Shown: positions 35,517 to 42,460 of the stretch, piece after piece
How positions within the stretch are numbered: position 1 is the first letter of the stretch
How the letters are laid out: each line of letters starts with the position of its first letter
NCBI GenBank assembly: GCA_013178185.1
Contig: JABLXC010000004.1
Coordinates: 124,001-188,000, forward strand
DNA: 64,000 nt
DNA from: Anaerolineae bacterium
GTDB lineage: Bacteria; Chloroflexota; Anaerolineae; Anaerolineales; Anaerolineaceae
Direction of reading: 5' to 3'
The notes under the pieces: model-generated
The model's input: the letters and a program-made list of their open reading frames with translations, nothing else
Told to the model about the DNA's origin: nothing
Database searches by the model: none
Translations under genes and position numbers: made by a program

Positions 35517-35613
35517 AAAGAAAATAATGGATATGAAACTCCGGTTTTGTTTTATCGGGTTGGGCGCAACTCCGGGCGAAGTGAGAAGGGGGCGCGGTAT
35601 TGGCTGCATTCAC

Positions 35614-36657
35614 TCATTTATTGCGTTGACTTTCTATCAGCGATTCTATCGGATGTCCTTTCTTGTAAGCTATATATGAATTTTGAAAGGCGGGCAAACG
35701 ATCAATGCCACAAGCAGTAAAAAGAATACCGCCAAAAGGTTCGCACAAATTCAGTTCCGGTATGGGTATTAATTTTCTAGCCAATTGCCAATCCGTTCCA
35801 AGCAGGAAATTTACCATGAGCAGATTAGGTTGATGTTGCCCGAGCCTGTTCTTTGATTTTTTGTTGCTTAGAATTTCCTTAAGCGATAAATCCCAAAAAA
35901 CTGTTGGATCGCCTGCCGATGTTAAGATCTGTTCTAACTCAGCATTATGATTTACTGCATCATGATTTTCTAAATATACATAAAAATTTCTCGTATCTTC
36001 TGATGGAACAGGCAATACTAAGGGAGACAGTTCTTCCAACTCTTTTAGTTTGCCAGGTAAAAATGTTGGATCAAGATATGGTTCGAACAGATCATCTAAA
36101 AACCCTTCAATATTTTTGTTCTTTGGTAAAGAAAATTGCATACATGGAACATGTTTGGCAATGATTTGTGGGTTGATGGAATGAAATATCTCTTTGATAA
36201 ACTCCTCAAGCGCAAATGATTTGCGATAAGTGGTGCATTCAACGAAAAGTTCAGATGACTCTACAACCACACGAAAATCCGGGCCGGTCTTTAGCCACTC
36301 CGTTTTCAATCCAAGCTGATCGGCAAAAAATGCAGCTACCTGTAACTCCCAGATAAACCCCCAGAAACTGTCAAACTCGCAACCTCCTGGTAAGCGGGTC
36401 TTATTCCACCCTGACAGGTTTGTGCCAATCTCAAGTAGTCTATCTAAAAATTCAAATAACCCTTCATCTTGCCAGGTCCCGAGTCTCCAACTGAGGTAAT
36501 GACAAAAATACGGCGACTTATCAGAGCATTTCTGTAAACTCTCCATTGGAAACACTTCGCCAATATGTTTATAAAGGCCAAGGCGCTTTTGTACTCTTTC
36601 CCAATTGAGATATTGCCTTACAAAAGTTAAGTGAGATGGTTCTCGCAAGGTGATCAT
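35614..36657 (-). CDS. Orphan protein, possible PD-(D/E)XK-like fold
   Basis: A 347-residue protein that I do not recognise. The segment WELQVAAFFADQLGLKTEWLKTGPDFRVVVESSELFVECTTY has the order E...GPDF...xEC that recalls PD-(D/E)XK nucleases, abbreviated here by GPDFRVVVE and LFVECTTY, but the expected Lys after E-x is a Thr (ECT), so it may be inactive or not a nuclease. No signal or membrane segments. It is much more AT-rich than its neighbours and sits among pseudogenes, suggesting horizontal acquisition. Confidence 0.5.
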   Translation of the reverse strand: MITLREPSHLTFVRQYLNWERVQKRLGLYKHIGEVFPMESLQKCSDKSPYFCHYLSWRLGTWQDEGLFEFLDRLLEIGTNLSGWNKTRLPGGCEFDSFWGFIWELQVAAFFADQLGLKTEWLKTGPDFRVVVESSELFVECTTYRKSFALEEFIKEIFHSINPQIIAKHVPCMQFSLPKNKNIEGFLDDLFEPYLDPTFLPGKLKELEELSPLVLPVPSEDTRNFYVYLENHDAVNHNAELEQILTSAGDPTVFWDLSLKEILSNKKSKNRLGQHQPNLLMVNFLLGTDWQLARKLIPIPELNLCEPFGGILFTACGIDRLPAFQNSYIAYKKGHPIESLIESQRNK

Positions 36658-36710
36658 TCAGTAATCAACGGAACGGCGCTTTACAGCTATCTTAAAAATT
36701 CTGAAACCTA

Positions 36711-36739
36711 TTGAAATGCAGCCGGACTCATGGTATTTT
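36711..36739 (+). promoter_or_regulatory. Probable promoter of the structured ncRNA
   Basis: TTGAAA at 36711-36716 and TATTTT (36734-36739) with 17 bases between. The start would fall at about 36746-36748, exactly where the closing stem of the RNA begins. Confidence 0.5.
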
Positions 36740-36747
36740 GAATATGG

Positions 36748-37009
36748 CATGAGCAGCCTTTACCTTTACAATTCGGTCACGATAGGAAACGTCCGAAAAC
36801 GGTATGGTAAATGGCGTACGCATCCGGCAAAGCGTATAGCCCGTGAGGGACACTCTGGGTGATCCCTGTGAAGAAGACGGCCGCTTAGTGTTGCGGCTCC
36901 TGTCCCTGGTGGCAGGATAGGTCAGGAAACCTTCCGTCGAAGAGAAAAGGGCTGCTCATGTTTCCTTCGTAGCGCACAGGCAAATGCTTATCTGTGCGCT
37001 ACTTTTTTT
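36748..37009 (+). ncRNA. Structured trans-acting ncRNA candidate, family not recognised
   Basis: About 213 bases (36748-36960) closed by a long stem, then a separate terminator hairpin. Helices I find by eye: P1 CATGAGCAGCC 36748-36758 with 36950-36960 (extends with three more pairs); P2 TTTACC 36759-36764 with GGTAAA 36806-36811; P3 TTCGG 36772-36776 with CCGAA 36793-36797; P4 GGC/TACGC 36813-36821 with GCGTA/GCC 36832-36841; P5 AGGGA 36846-36850 with TCCCT 36863-36867; P6 GACGG 36876-36880 with CCGTC 36934-36938, enclosing GCCGC/GCGGC, TCCTG/CAGGA and AGGT/ACCT hairpins. It has no coding frame of note. I cannot match it to tmRNA, 6S, SRP, RNase P or a riboswitch. The terminator before the next promoter makes it an independent transcript, not a leader. 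Confidence 0.65.
36969..37009 (+). terminator. Terminator of the ncRNA
   Basis: GTAGCGCACAG (36969-36979) and CTGTGCGCTAC (36992-37002) form an 11-bp stem over a 12-base loop, directly followed by TTTTTTTG. Strong rho-independent terminator. Confidence 0.88.
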
Positions 37010-37115
37010 GTTTCAAACGTCCAATCCATCCCAAAGCGCTCAGTTTAAGCTTCCCTTCGCTGGCGGAGGGATGGAAAAAATATCGCTGTATTTTTTCAAA
37101 CCTCAACAAAAACTA

Positions 37116-37166
37116 TTGACAAATCGGTGATTTGATGGATAATGAAATAGAATAATTGTTCTATTT
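37116..37166 (+). promoter_or_regulatory. Promoter and palindromic operator of the LuxR-type gene
   Basis: TTGACA at 37116-37121 and GATAAT at 37138-37143, spacer 16. Right at the start site lies a 22-base palindrome, AAATAGAA (37145-37152) and TTCTATTT (37159-37166) around TAATTG. Its middle, AGAATAATTGTTCT, differs by two bases from box two of the radical SAM operon (AGAACAATCGTTCT), so one regulator could act on both. Confidence 0.62.
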
Positions 37167-37226
37167 ATTTGTCATTCTATCTCTCCCGGCCAGCGTTTTG
37201 CCGGGCATCGTACCGATGGAGCTTCA

Positions 37227-37670
37227 ATGACCCGTCTTTTATTTCTACCGGATGAGACCACGCTCATCCTGCTGGAATCCCCGTTGGACCCCGACCATTT
37301 AATTCACAGCATTCAGAACAACCTGTGGCAGCCGCCGTCGCCCTATCGGGAGGGCAGCCAGGGAGGAAGAACTCGGCGGTTGCAGGCCATCCGCTTAGGC
37401 GACATCGTTGTGGTGGGGTACCAGGTTTCCCAAAGGCCGGAAAGAGTCCGGCGGCGCGGCGGCGGTCTCAGTCGGAGGCAATTGCAGGTACTCAAAGGGC
37501 TGGCGGAGGGCCTCACCAGCCGCCAGATCGCGGCGCGACTCAAAATTCACCCTGGCACCATCGAACACCACGTTAACGCCATCAAAGCCCGCCTGGGGAC
37601 CGGCAACCGCGCCGAGTCGATCAGCAAGGCCTCTGCGCTTGGGTTGATCTGCGAAGAGGAGAACTTTTAG
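37227..37670 (+). CDS. LuxR/NarL-type HTH regulator without receiver domain
   Basis: A 147-residue protein with a C-terminal LuxR-type helix-turn-helix: LSRRQLQVLKGLAEGLTSRQ, then IAARLKIHPGTIEHHVNAI and KARLGTGNRAESISKA, as in the NarL/FixJ group. The N-terminal about 70 residues (LLFLPDETTLILLESPLDPDHLI) are not a receiver domain and I do not recognise them, so its signal is unknown. It is convergent with the kinase gene four bases away. The operator at its promoter suggests autoregulation or control by a repressor. Confidence 0.85.
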   Translation: MTRLLFLPDETTLILLESPLDPDHLIHSIQNNLWQPPSPYREGSQGGRTRRLQAIRLGDIVVVGYQVSQRPERVRRRGGGLSRRQLQVLKGLAEGLTSRQIAARLKIHPGTIEHHVNAIKARLGTGNRAESISKASALGLICEEENF

Positions 37671-37674
37671 CGCC

Positions 37675-38778
37675 TCAAAACGTGCACCAGGGCGGCAGCG
37701 GCCAGGGCCCCGGCGGCGGACACACCAGACGGTTATAGTCGGGCGGGAGCGCTTTTCCGCACCAGGGGAAAGCCGGCCAGGGCCCCTCGGGCAGGCAGAC
37801 ATTCAACTGGTAAAGCAACCAGGGGAGGAAACAAAACAAGCCGATGATAAGAAGCAGCGCGGCAATTGCAGCCCAGACCAGCTTCCGGCGGCGGTTCCTC
37901 ACGGGCGAAATCTTCGGAGCAACGCTTGTCGCTTCCGCAAGGGCTTCTAAACCGGCCGCGGCGATCCTTTCCAGCACGGCGGCAAATTCTTCCATATCCT
38001 GGTAGCGGTCCTCGGGGTCTTTGGCAAGCGCTTTGAGCAGCGCCTGCTCCACCCCCTCAGGAAGCGCTGGGTTCAACGAGCGCGGCAGGGGCAGGGGATC
38101 GTGGATTTGTTTGAGGAGTACCGCCAGCGGCGTATCCGCCTTAAAGGGTTTTTGCCCGGTGACCAATTCGTAGAAGATCAGGCCAAGCGAATAAAGATCA
38201 GCCCGGCCGTCCACCTTTTTCCCCATGCCCTGTTCGGGCGCCATGTACTCCGGCGTGCCGATCCCCACCCCTGTGCCCGTCAGGTCGGCGCCTTCGTCGC
38301 TTCCTAACAATTTTGCGATGCCAAAATCGCTCAGCATGGGGTGATCGCCCTCGCCGAGCAGGATGTTGGCTGGCTTCACATCCCGGTGCACAACCTGCCG
38401 TTGGTGAGCATACGCCAGCGCCCTGGCAATCGGCGCCAGCAGGCGGGCAGCCTGCGCCGGGGGCAGCGCGCCCTCAAACCGCCCCTTGAGCGTGCCAGCG
38501 GGGATGAACTCCATCACCAGGTACGGCGCGCCCTGGTGATCGCCGTAATCGAGCACTTTGACGATATTGGGATGAGAGAGCTGCGCCAGGGCGCGCGCCT
38601 CGCGCTCGAAGCGTTTGAGAAATTGCGGGTCTTTGAGCTGGTCGCCGCGAATAACTTTGATGGCGACAGAACGCTCCAGACGGGGATCATAAGCCTTATA
38701 GACGGTGGCCATGCCGCCTTCGCCAAGCTGCTGCATCACCTGGTAACGACCGATAGACTGACCGGCCTGAATCGTCAT
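37675..38778 (-). CDS. Hanks-type serine/threonine protein kinase with membrane anchor
   Basis: A 367-residue eukaryote-like kinase. Present are the glycine loop LGEGGMATVYKA, the ATP-binding Lys in SVAIKVI, the catalytic loop HRDVKPANILL, DFG in LSDFGIAKLL and GTPEYMAPEQ in the activation region. Residues about 305-340 contain a membrane helix (LVWAAIAALLLIIGLFCFLPWLL). Instead of PASTA or other sensor domains only about 35 outside residues follow: LPEGPWPAFPWCG and PPPGPWPLPPWCTF, a Trp/Pro/Cys duplicated motif. Presumably a membrane sensor kinase for cytoplasmic targets. The neighbour is the convergent LuxR-type regulator. Confidence 0.93.
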   Translation of the reverse strand: MTIQAGQSIGRYQVMQQLGEGGMATVYKAYDPRLERSVAIKVIRGDQLKDPQFLKRFEREARALAQLSHPNIVKVLDYGDHQGAPYLVMEFIPAGTLKGRFEGALPPAQAARLLAPIARALAYAHQRQVVHRDVKPANILLGEGDHPMLSDFGIAKLLGSDEGADLTGTGVGIGTPEYMAPEQGMGKKVDGRADLYSLGLIFYELVTGQKPFKADTPLAVLLKQIHDPLPLPRSLNPALPEGVEQALLKALAKDPEDRYQDMEEFAAVLERIAAAGLEALAEATSVAPKISPVRNRRRKLVWAAIAALLLIIGLFCFLPWLLYQLNVCLPEGPWPAFPWCGKALPPDYNRLVCPPPGPWPLPPWCTF

Positions 38779-38885
38779 AGAACACCTCCCCTCTTACGAG
38801 CCCATGATGAAACTATTATAGAAGGATTTTCAAAAAAGAAAGCCCCAAGACGTTCTCAATCACCCCCTGCGGTAACCGGCTAACC

Positions 38886-39653
38886 TCACGACTGAACGGA
38901 TGCCAGCAGGAACTTCTCGATCTCGGCCGCGATGATTGCTGCTCCCCGGGTGTTCATGTGGATGCCGTCCGTAACCAGGTGAAACCCCCTGCGCCGGGAG
39001 ATTGAATCGTAGCTCTCGCCCAGGATGTTGTGGCAAAGCACCAGCTCAACCGAGCGCAGCGCGCTGCGAGTGTATTCGCCCCCGTGCGATACCCCCTCAG
39101 CTCGCAAGGTCTCTTCTTGCCGTTCGTGCACTGGCAGGTAAGCCGCGCCCTCCTGGGTTGCAACCTCGCGCAGGGCGGCGCAGTAATCTCTTGCGCGTCG
39201 GTTGGCAGCCGAATCCAGGTCTTCGCCGATCAGCGGCGGAGAAGCCAGCGCGATCCGGGCGCTTGTTTCGGCTTTCAGCTTTTGGACGATCTCCAGCATC
39301 GTGCGGCGGTAACCTTCTGCTGTGGGCCGCTGAGAAATTCCTTTTAAAACACGGCTGATCCAAAACATTGAATCGTTGACTTCGGCGTTTATATCATTGG
39401 TACCAATCAGTATGACGACATAATCCGGCTGCAGGGCAATGACGCGCCGGATGCGGCGCAGCAGATTGACCGAATGATCGCCATTGACGCCGGCGTTGAT
39501 CATCTGGAAACCCTTCGGCGCCAGGCGCTGCCGTAAAAGGTCAACGTAATTGGCGCTGATCAGGCCATTTGTGATGCTGTCTCCAAAACATACTACCGAA
39601 TAAATCTGTTGCTGTTCTAACGGGGTAATCCATTGAGATTGTATTGTTTCCAC
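38886..39653 (-). CDS. SGNH/GDSL-family hydrolase
   Basis: A 255-residue esterase-like enzyme lacking a signal peptide. The four SGNH blocks are readable: VCFGDSITNGL (catalytic Ser), NAGVNGDHS (Gly), VILIGTNDIN (Asn) and the final TDGIHMNTRGA (Asp-x-x-His). Likely a cytoplasmic acyl esterase or lysophospholipase-like enzyme; substrate not deducible. Confidence 0.9.
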   Translation of the reverse strand: METIQSQWITPLEQQQIYSVVCFGDSITNGLISANYVDLLRQRLAPKGFQMINAGVNGDHSVNLLRRIRRVIALQPDYVVILIGTNDINAEVNDSMFWISRVLKGISQRPTAEGYRRTMLEIVQKLKAETSARIALASPPLIGEDLDSAANRRARDYCAALREVATQEGAAYLPVHERQEETLRAEGVSHGGEYTRSALRSVELVLCHNILGESYDSISRRRGFHLVTDGIHMNTRGAAIIAAEIEKFLLASVQS

Positions 39654-39666
39654 GATGCGCTCCGAT

Positions 39667-39708
39667 AAAAGATCATGCCGGGGGAATTATACCCCGGCAT
39701 GATCTTTT
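39667..39708 (-). terminator. Strong terminator of the PadR-HAAS operon
   Basis: A perfect 17-bp inverted repeat (arms 39667-39683 and 39692-39708) with an eight-base loop between the GDSL start and the end of the HAAS gene. On the minus strand the stem ends in TCTTTTATC, as expected for a rho-independent terminator of the HAAS gene. Confidence 0.75.
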
Positions 39709-39728
39709 GGTTGGAAGGAATTGTAACC

Positions 39729-40739
39729 TCAGTCGGATGTTTTCTTCCAGAGCAGGCTGTAAAGAGTTTGCCCCAGGTCAACAGCTTCCACTATCAAGAG
39801 GATCGCCAGGATCATGCGTGCCAGCAGCCCCAGGACATCGCCAAGGCGGCCTGCGGCGTCGGGGGCGATGTTCATGCCCTTGAGGATCTCCAACGCCTGC
39901 GGGGTTGTCTCTACGATCGGGGCGCCACCCAGCAACGCCAGCAGCAGGACGATGTTCAACAGCGTGAGGCCTGCGGAGATCCAGCGCGTGGTTGGCTGCC
40001 AGCGTCCTTTCCGCAGCACCGCCAGGTTCAGCAGAATGCCGAGCCCCCACAACGTGCAAATCCAGGGCAGAAAGTTATAAAAAGTCTGCGTGAGAACCGG
40101 CGCAAAGACCCAGCGCCCATCCACAAACATGTACATCCCGATGCGGTCGGCGTAGAGGAGAAAAGCCAGCAGGAACACGACAGCCAGGATCGTCTCGATG
40201 ATCATCGAGCGCGTTTTCACCTGGTCGCCACTGGGCGTAACCGGTTCCAGCTTGCGGGGATCCCAATCGTCGCTCTCCACGCCCTGCTGCGGCAGTTTCC
40301 ACTGCAGGATGGCGAACACCACCACAATCACGCCCAGGCTGGTGATCACACCGGAAAGAAAGGTATTCAGCGCTTCGACGAAGGAAAGACCGATTTGCGC
40401 CAGCCCGCCGTTCGAGAGCGTAACCGCAAAGCCGAACTTGACAAGGCTCAGGATAAAAACAACCAGAAGCATAATGCGCACCACCATCAAAAAGGTGGGG
40501 TACATGCGCGGCCCAATCAGGTAACGCGGCGGTTGGTAGGTGGCGGCCACTTTTTCCGGTTTGCCGTAGGATTTAAGCATCTCCACGACCATTTCTTCAT
40601 CCGGCTGGCGTCCCTGCTGGCGGGCGCGGTCCTCCAGATTATCTTCAAGCAGAGAGCGTATCTCGGCCTCGATATCGGAGCGCATCTTCTCAGGGATATG
40701 CCGCCCGACTTCAGCTACATAACGGTCAATCAGTTCCAT
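39729..40739 (-). CDS. HAAS-domain multi-pass membrane protein
   Basis: A 336-residue protein from the ATG at 40739, with AAGGAGA upstream. Residues 1-70 (MELIDRYVAEVGRHIPEKMRSD, EAEIRSLLEDNLEDR, MLKSYGKPEKVAATY) are a HAAS domain, a cytoplasmic helical module found next to PadR regulators. Then come about six to seven membrane segments. These proteins are thought to modulate membrane function or act as co-sensors with the PadR protein; the job here is unknown. It is the second gene after padR. Confidence 0.85.
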   Translation of the reverse strand: MELIDRYVAEVGRHIPEKMRSDIEAEIRSLLEDNLEDRARQQGRQPDEEMVVEMLKSYGKPEKVAATYQPPRYLIGPRMYPTFLMVVRIMLLVVFILSLVKFGFAVTLSNGGLAQIGLSFVEALNTFLSGVITSLGVIVVVFAILQWKLPQQGVESDDWDPRKLEPVTPSGDQVKTRSMIIETILAVVFLLAFLLYADRIGMYMFVDGRWVFAPVLTQTFYNFLPWICTLWGLGILLNLAVLRKGRWQPTTRWISAGLTLLNIVLLLALLGGAPIVETTPQALEILKGMNIAPDAAGRLGDVLGLLARMILAILLIVEAVDLGQTLYSLLWKKTSD

Positions 40740-40759
40740 TTCAGTTTTCTCCTTCCTTA

Positions 40760-41086
40760 TCACAAGATCTTTCCAATGATTGCGACCAGGCGCTGCCATT
40801 CCTCTTTGAGGCGGGGCAGCGCTTTCTTTCCTTCTGAGCTCAGGGCGTAATAGCGGCGCGGCCTGGATTCATCCACGCGCCAGCGCGATTCCAGCAGGCC
40901 CTGGCTTTCCAACCGCCGCATCAGCGGGTAGAGCGTGCCCTGGTCAATCTCCAGGCCCTGATCCGCCAGCAGCTTCATGAGCGAGTAGCCGTATTGCTCC
41001 TCTTGCAGTTGGCTCATCACCGCCAGGACGAGCACCCCGCGTCGCAGCTCCAGGATGACATTTTCTAAATAGGCTTCATTTTCCAT
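40760..41086 (-). CDS. PadR-family transcriptional regulator
   Basis: A 108-residue winged-helix protein of the PadR subfamily 2 size. LRRGVLVLAVMSQLQEEQYGYSLMKLL, LEIDQGTLYPLMRRLESQGLL and WRVDESRPRRYYALSSEGKKAL are the expected helices and wing, abbreviated as QYGYSLMKLL, GTLYPLMRRLESQGLL and RPRRYYALSSEG. It is transcribed with the HAAS membrane protein and likely represses this operon from the operator region at 41107-41135. Confidence 0.95.
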   Translation of the reverse strand: MENEAYLENVILELRRGVLVLAVMSQLQEEQYGYSLMKLLADQGLEIDQGTLYPLMRRLESQGLLESRWRVDESRPRRYYALSSEGKKALPRLKEEWQRLVAIIGKIL

Positions 41087-41106
41087 ATTTCATCTCCATG
41101 CTACAC

Positions 41107-41135
41107 ATTATACTATGTATCACATTATATGTCAA
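41107..41135 (-). promoter_or_regulatory. Consensus promoter of padR with PadR-like half-sites
   Basis: On the minus strand TTGACA (complement of 41130-41135), 17 bases and TATAAT (complement of 41107-41112), all perfect. The spacer holds ATGTGATACAT, an ATGT/ACAT inverted pair as described for PadR operators, and TATAATGTG occurs twice. Autorepression fits. Confidence 0.75.
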
Positions 41136-41280
41136 TAGTAAATTATAAGAATAATAAAATATCATGCGGGGTGCAGATTTTCTTCGGAGGGCGGGTCAAT
41201 GAGACGGAATCCCCCAACCTTTTTAACGGGGATTGTGTATTAAGATTAGAAGAGGACATCCCTGCAAGACGGAGCGTTTT

Positions 41281-41526
41281 ATGCCGGATCAAGCAGCCAT
41301 CCGGTGTCTCAAAAACGGGGACATCGGCGGCCTGGAAATACTCATCACGCGTTACCAAACCAGGGCTATGCGGGCGGCGTACTATGTCATCCAGGATGAA
41401 CAACTGCCCCTTAAAAATACTGCCCCCCGCCTGATGGCGGGGGGCAGCCCACGCAGGGTGAGGTACCTCCCCTCCCCTTTATGGCTGTCCGTAAGAGAAA
41501 TAATCGAACTGGATGGCAACCGGTAG
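41281..41526 (+). pseudogene. N-terminal stub of an ECF-type sigma factor
   Basis: Starting at the ATG at 41281, MPDQAAIRCLKNGDIGGLEI and ITRYQTRAMRAAYYVIQDEQL read like sigma-70 region 2.1 of an extracytoplasmic-function sigma factor (pattern ...GD-x-x-AL-x-x-L-x-x-RYQ-x-x-AL-x-x-AY). After about 42 residues the similarity ends and the frame runs into the terminator hairpin and the neighbouring lipoprotein gene. Regions 2.2-4 are missing, so it is a truncated gene. Confidence 0.5.
41420..41447 (-). terminator. Terminator of the lipoprotein gene
   Basis: A 12-bp G/C-rich perfect stem (CTGCCCCCCGCC) with a TGAT loop. On the minus strand it is followed by TATTTTTAAG, directly after the lipoprotein gene. 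Confidence 0.82.
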
Positions 41527-42216
41527 GATCTCGTGCGACATGGCGCCGATGCCCGTCAGACCCGGCTCCGTCAACGCGCCATCTGTGGTGGCGGCTACTT
41601 CTTGCCCGTTGGATTCCAATTTGAGATTATTCCCCTGGCAGGTGAAGCGTACCACGTTGGGTTTGGCGGGGTAAAAAACGTTGATCGGCATCGTGCCTTG
41701 CTTGATCAGAACGTAGGGGTTCTGATCTTGCTCACGCAGCTTGGCGTCATAGCGATAGAGCCAGTACTGGCTGGTACTGGAGAGGCGCGCCTCGTACCAG
41801 GCCGTCAGGTCGCTATTCGCCCGGCAGACCAGCGCCATGCCGTTGGAGGTGTGGCCGGTCGGCAGGACCTGAGCCTCGATGACCACATCCGACCTGGAGC
41901 GGTTGTTGAAGAATTTGTAAACATAGGTTTCCAGGTCACGGAATTCAAAGATCATCTTCCCGTCTTCGTACTTGACGGTGGTTTTCATCTGGCCGGGCTT
42001 GGCCTGGCTGGTCACCATTTTCATGTCCGACCAGGCGTCCTGCGAGGTGCTGAAATCATCATAGAAGGATTTCTCGATCCCGGCTTCTGGCACGGGGGTG
42101 TTGGTGGGTGTGGCCGTTGGGGTGATCAATTCTTCTTTCCCCACGCCGCCAAAACTGCACGCCAGGGTGACAAACAGCAAAACAAGAACAGGAACAAGCA
42201 ACTTTGCTTTTTTCAT
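41479..42216 (-). CDS. Lipoprotein with jelly-roll-like domain (paralog of 10718-11404)
   Basis: A 245-residue lipoprotein: MKKAKLLVPVLVLLFVTLAC signal and lipobox, a Thr/Pro linker of about 20 residues, and a beta-rich domain (SFYDDFSTSQDAWSD, DGKMIFEFRDLETY, GMALVCRANSDLTAWYEARL, VVRFTCQGNNLKLESNGQEV, QFDYFSYG). Domain layout and several motifs repeat those of the lipoprotein at 10718 (DDFTSS-W, GNGAFTFYVDGKK-like strand, final FDDFLV against FDYFSYG). Probably a surface-bound ligand-binding protein of the 3-keto-disaccharide hydrolase/LamG-like fold. No catalytic residues seen. Confidence 0.72.
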   Translation of the reverse strand: MKKAKLLVPVLVLLFVTLACSFGGVGKEELITPTATPTNTPVPEAGIEKSFYDDFSTSQDAWSDMKMVTSQAKPGQMKTTVKYEDGKMIFEFRDLETYVYKFFNNRSRSDVVIEAQVLPTGHTSNGMALVCRANSDLTAWYEARLSSTSQYWLYRYDAKLREQDQNPYVLIKQGTMPINVFYPAKPNVVRFTCQGNNLKLESNGQEVAATTDGALTEPGLTGIGAMSHEILPVAIQFDYFSYGQP

Positions 42217-42460
42217 CAGCAGGGTACTCCTTTCATCCTTTCAGGAAGGTCGCCGGCGGTGCTTACACGGTGGAGGGGAGTAGAGTCCCGTGTTTTTTGC
42301 CAGGCAACATAAGAGCCGGGATGACGCAACTTCTCTTGAAGTGTGGATAACCAGCTATTCCGCGTTCCGGCGTCTCGCATTGTTTATAAAAAATCCGGCG
42401 GTTTGTGTCAATAGCCCCCAGCCGACATTTGCTTGACAGGTTTGTAAGGCGGTCGAAAGG

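Noticed and set aside
36747-37009. Cobalamin riboswitch for the ncRNA
   Set aside because: GGTCAGGAAACC is reminiscent of one conserved part, but the GCCACTG core and the usual junction are missing, the transcript ends in a terminator and the next gene has its own promoter.
39675-40850. 391-codon frame antisense to the HAAS membrane protein
   Set aside because: High His/Gln/Asp content from antisense of hydrophobic codons; no motifs.
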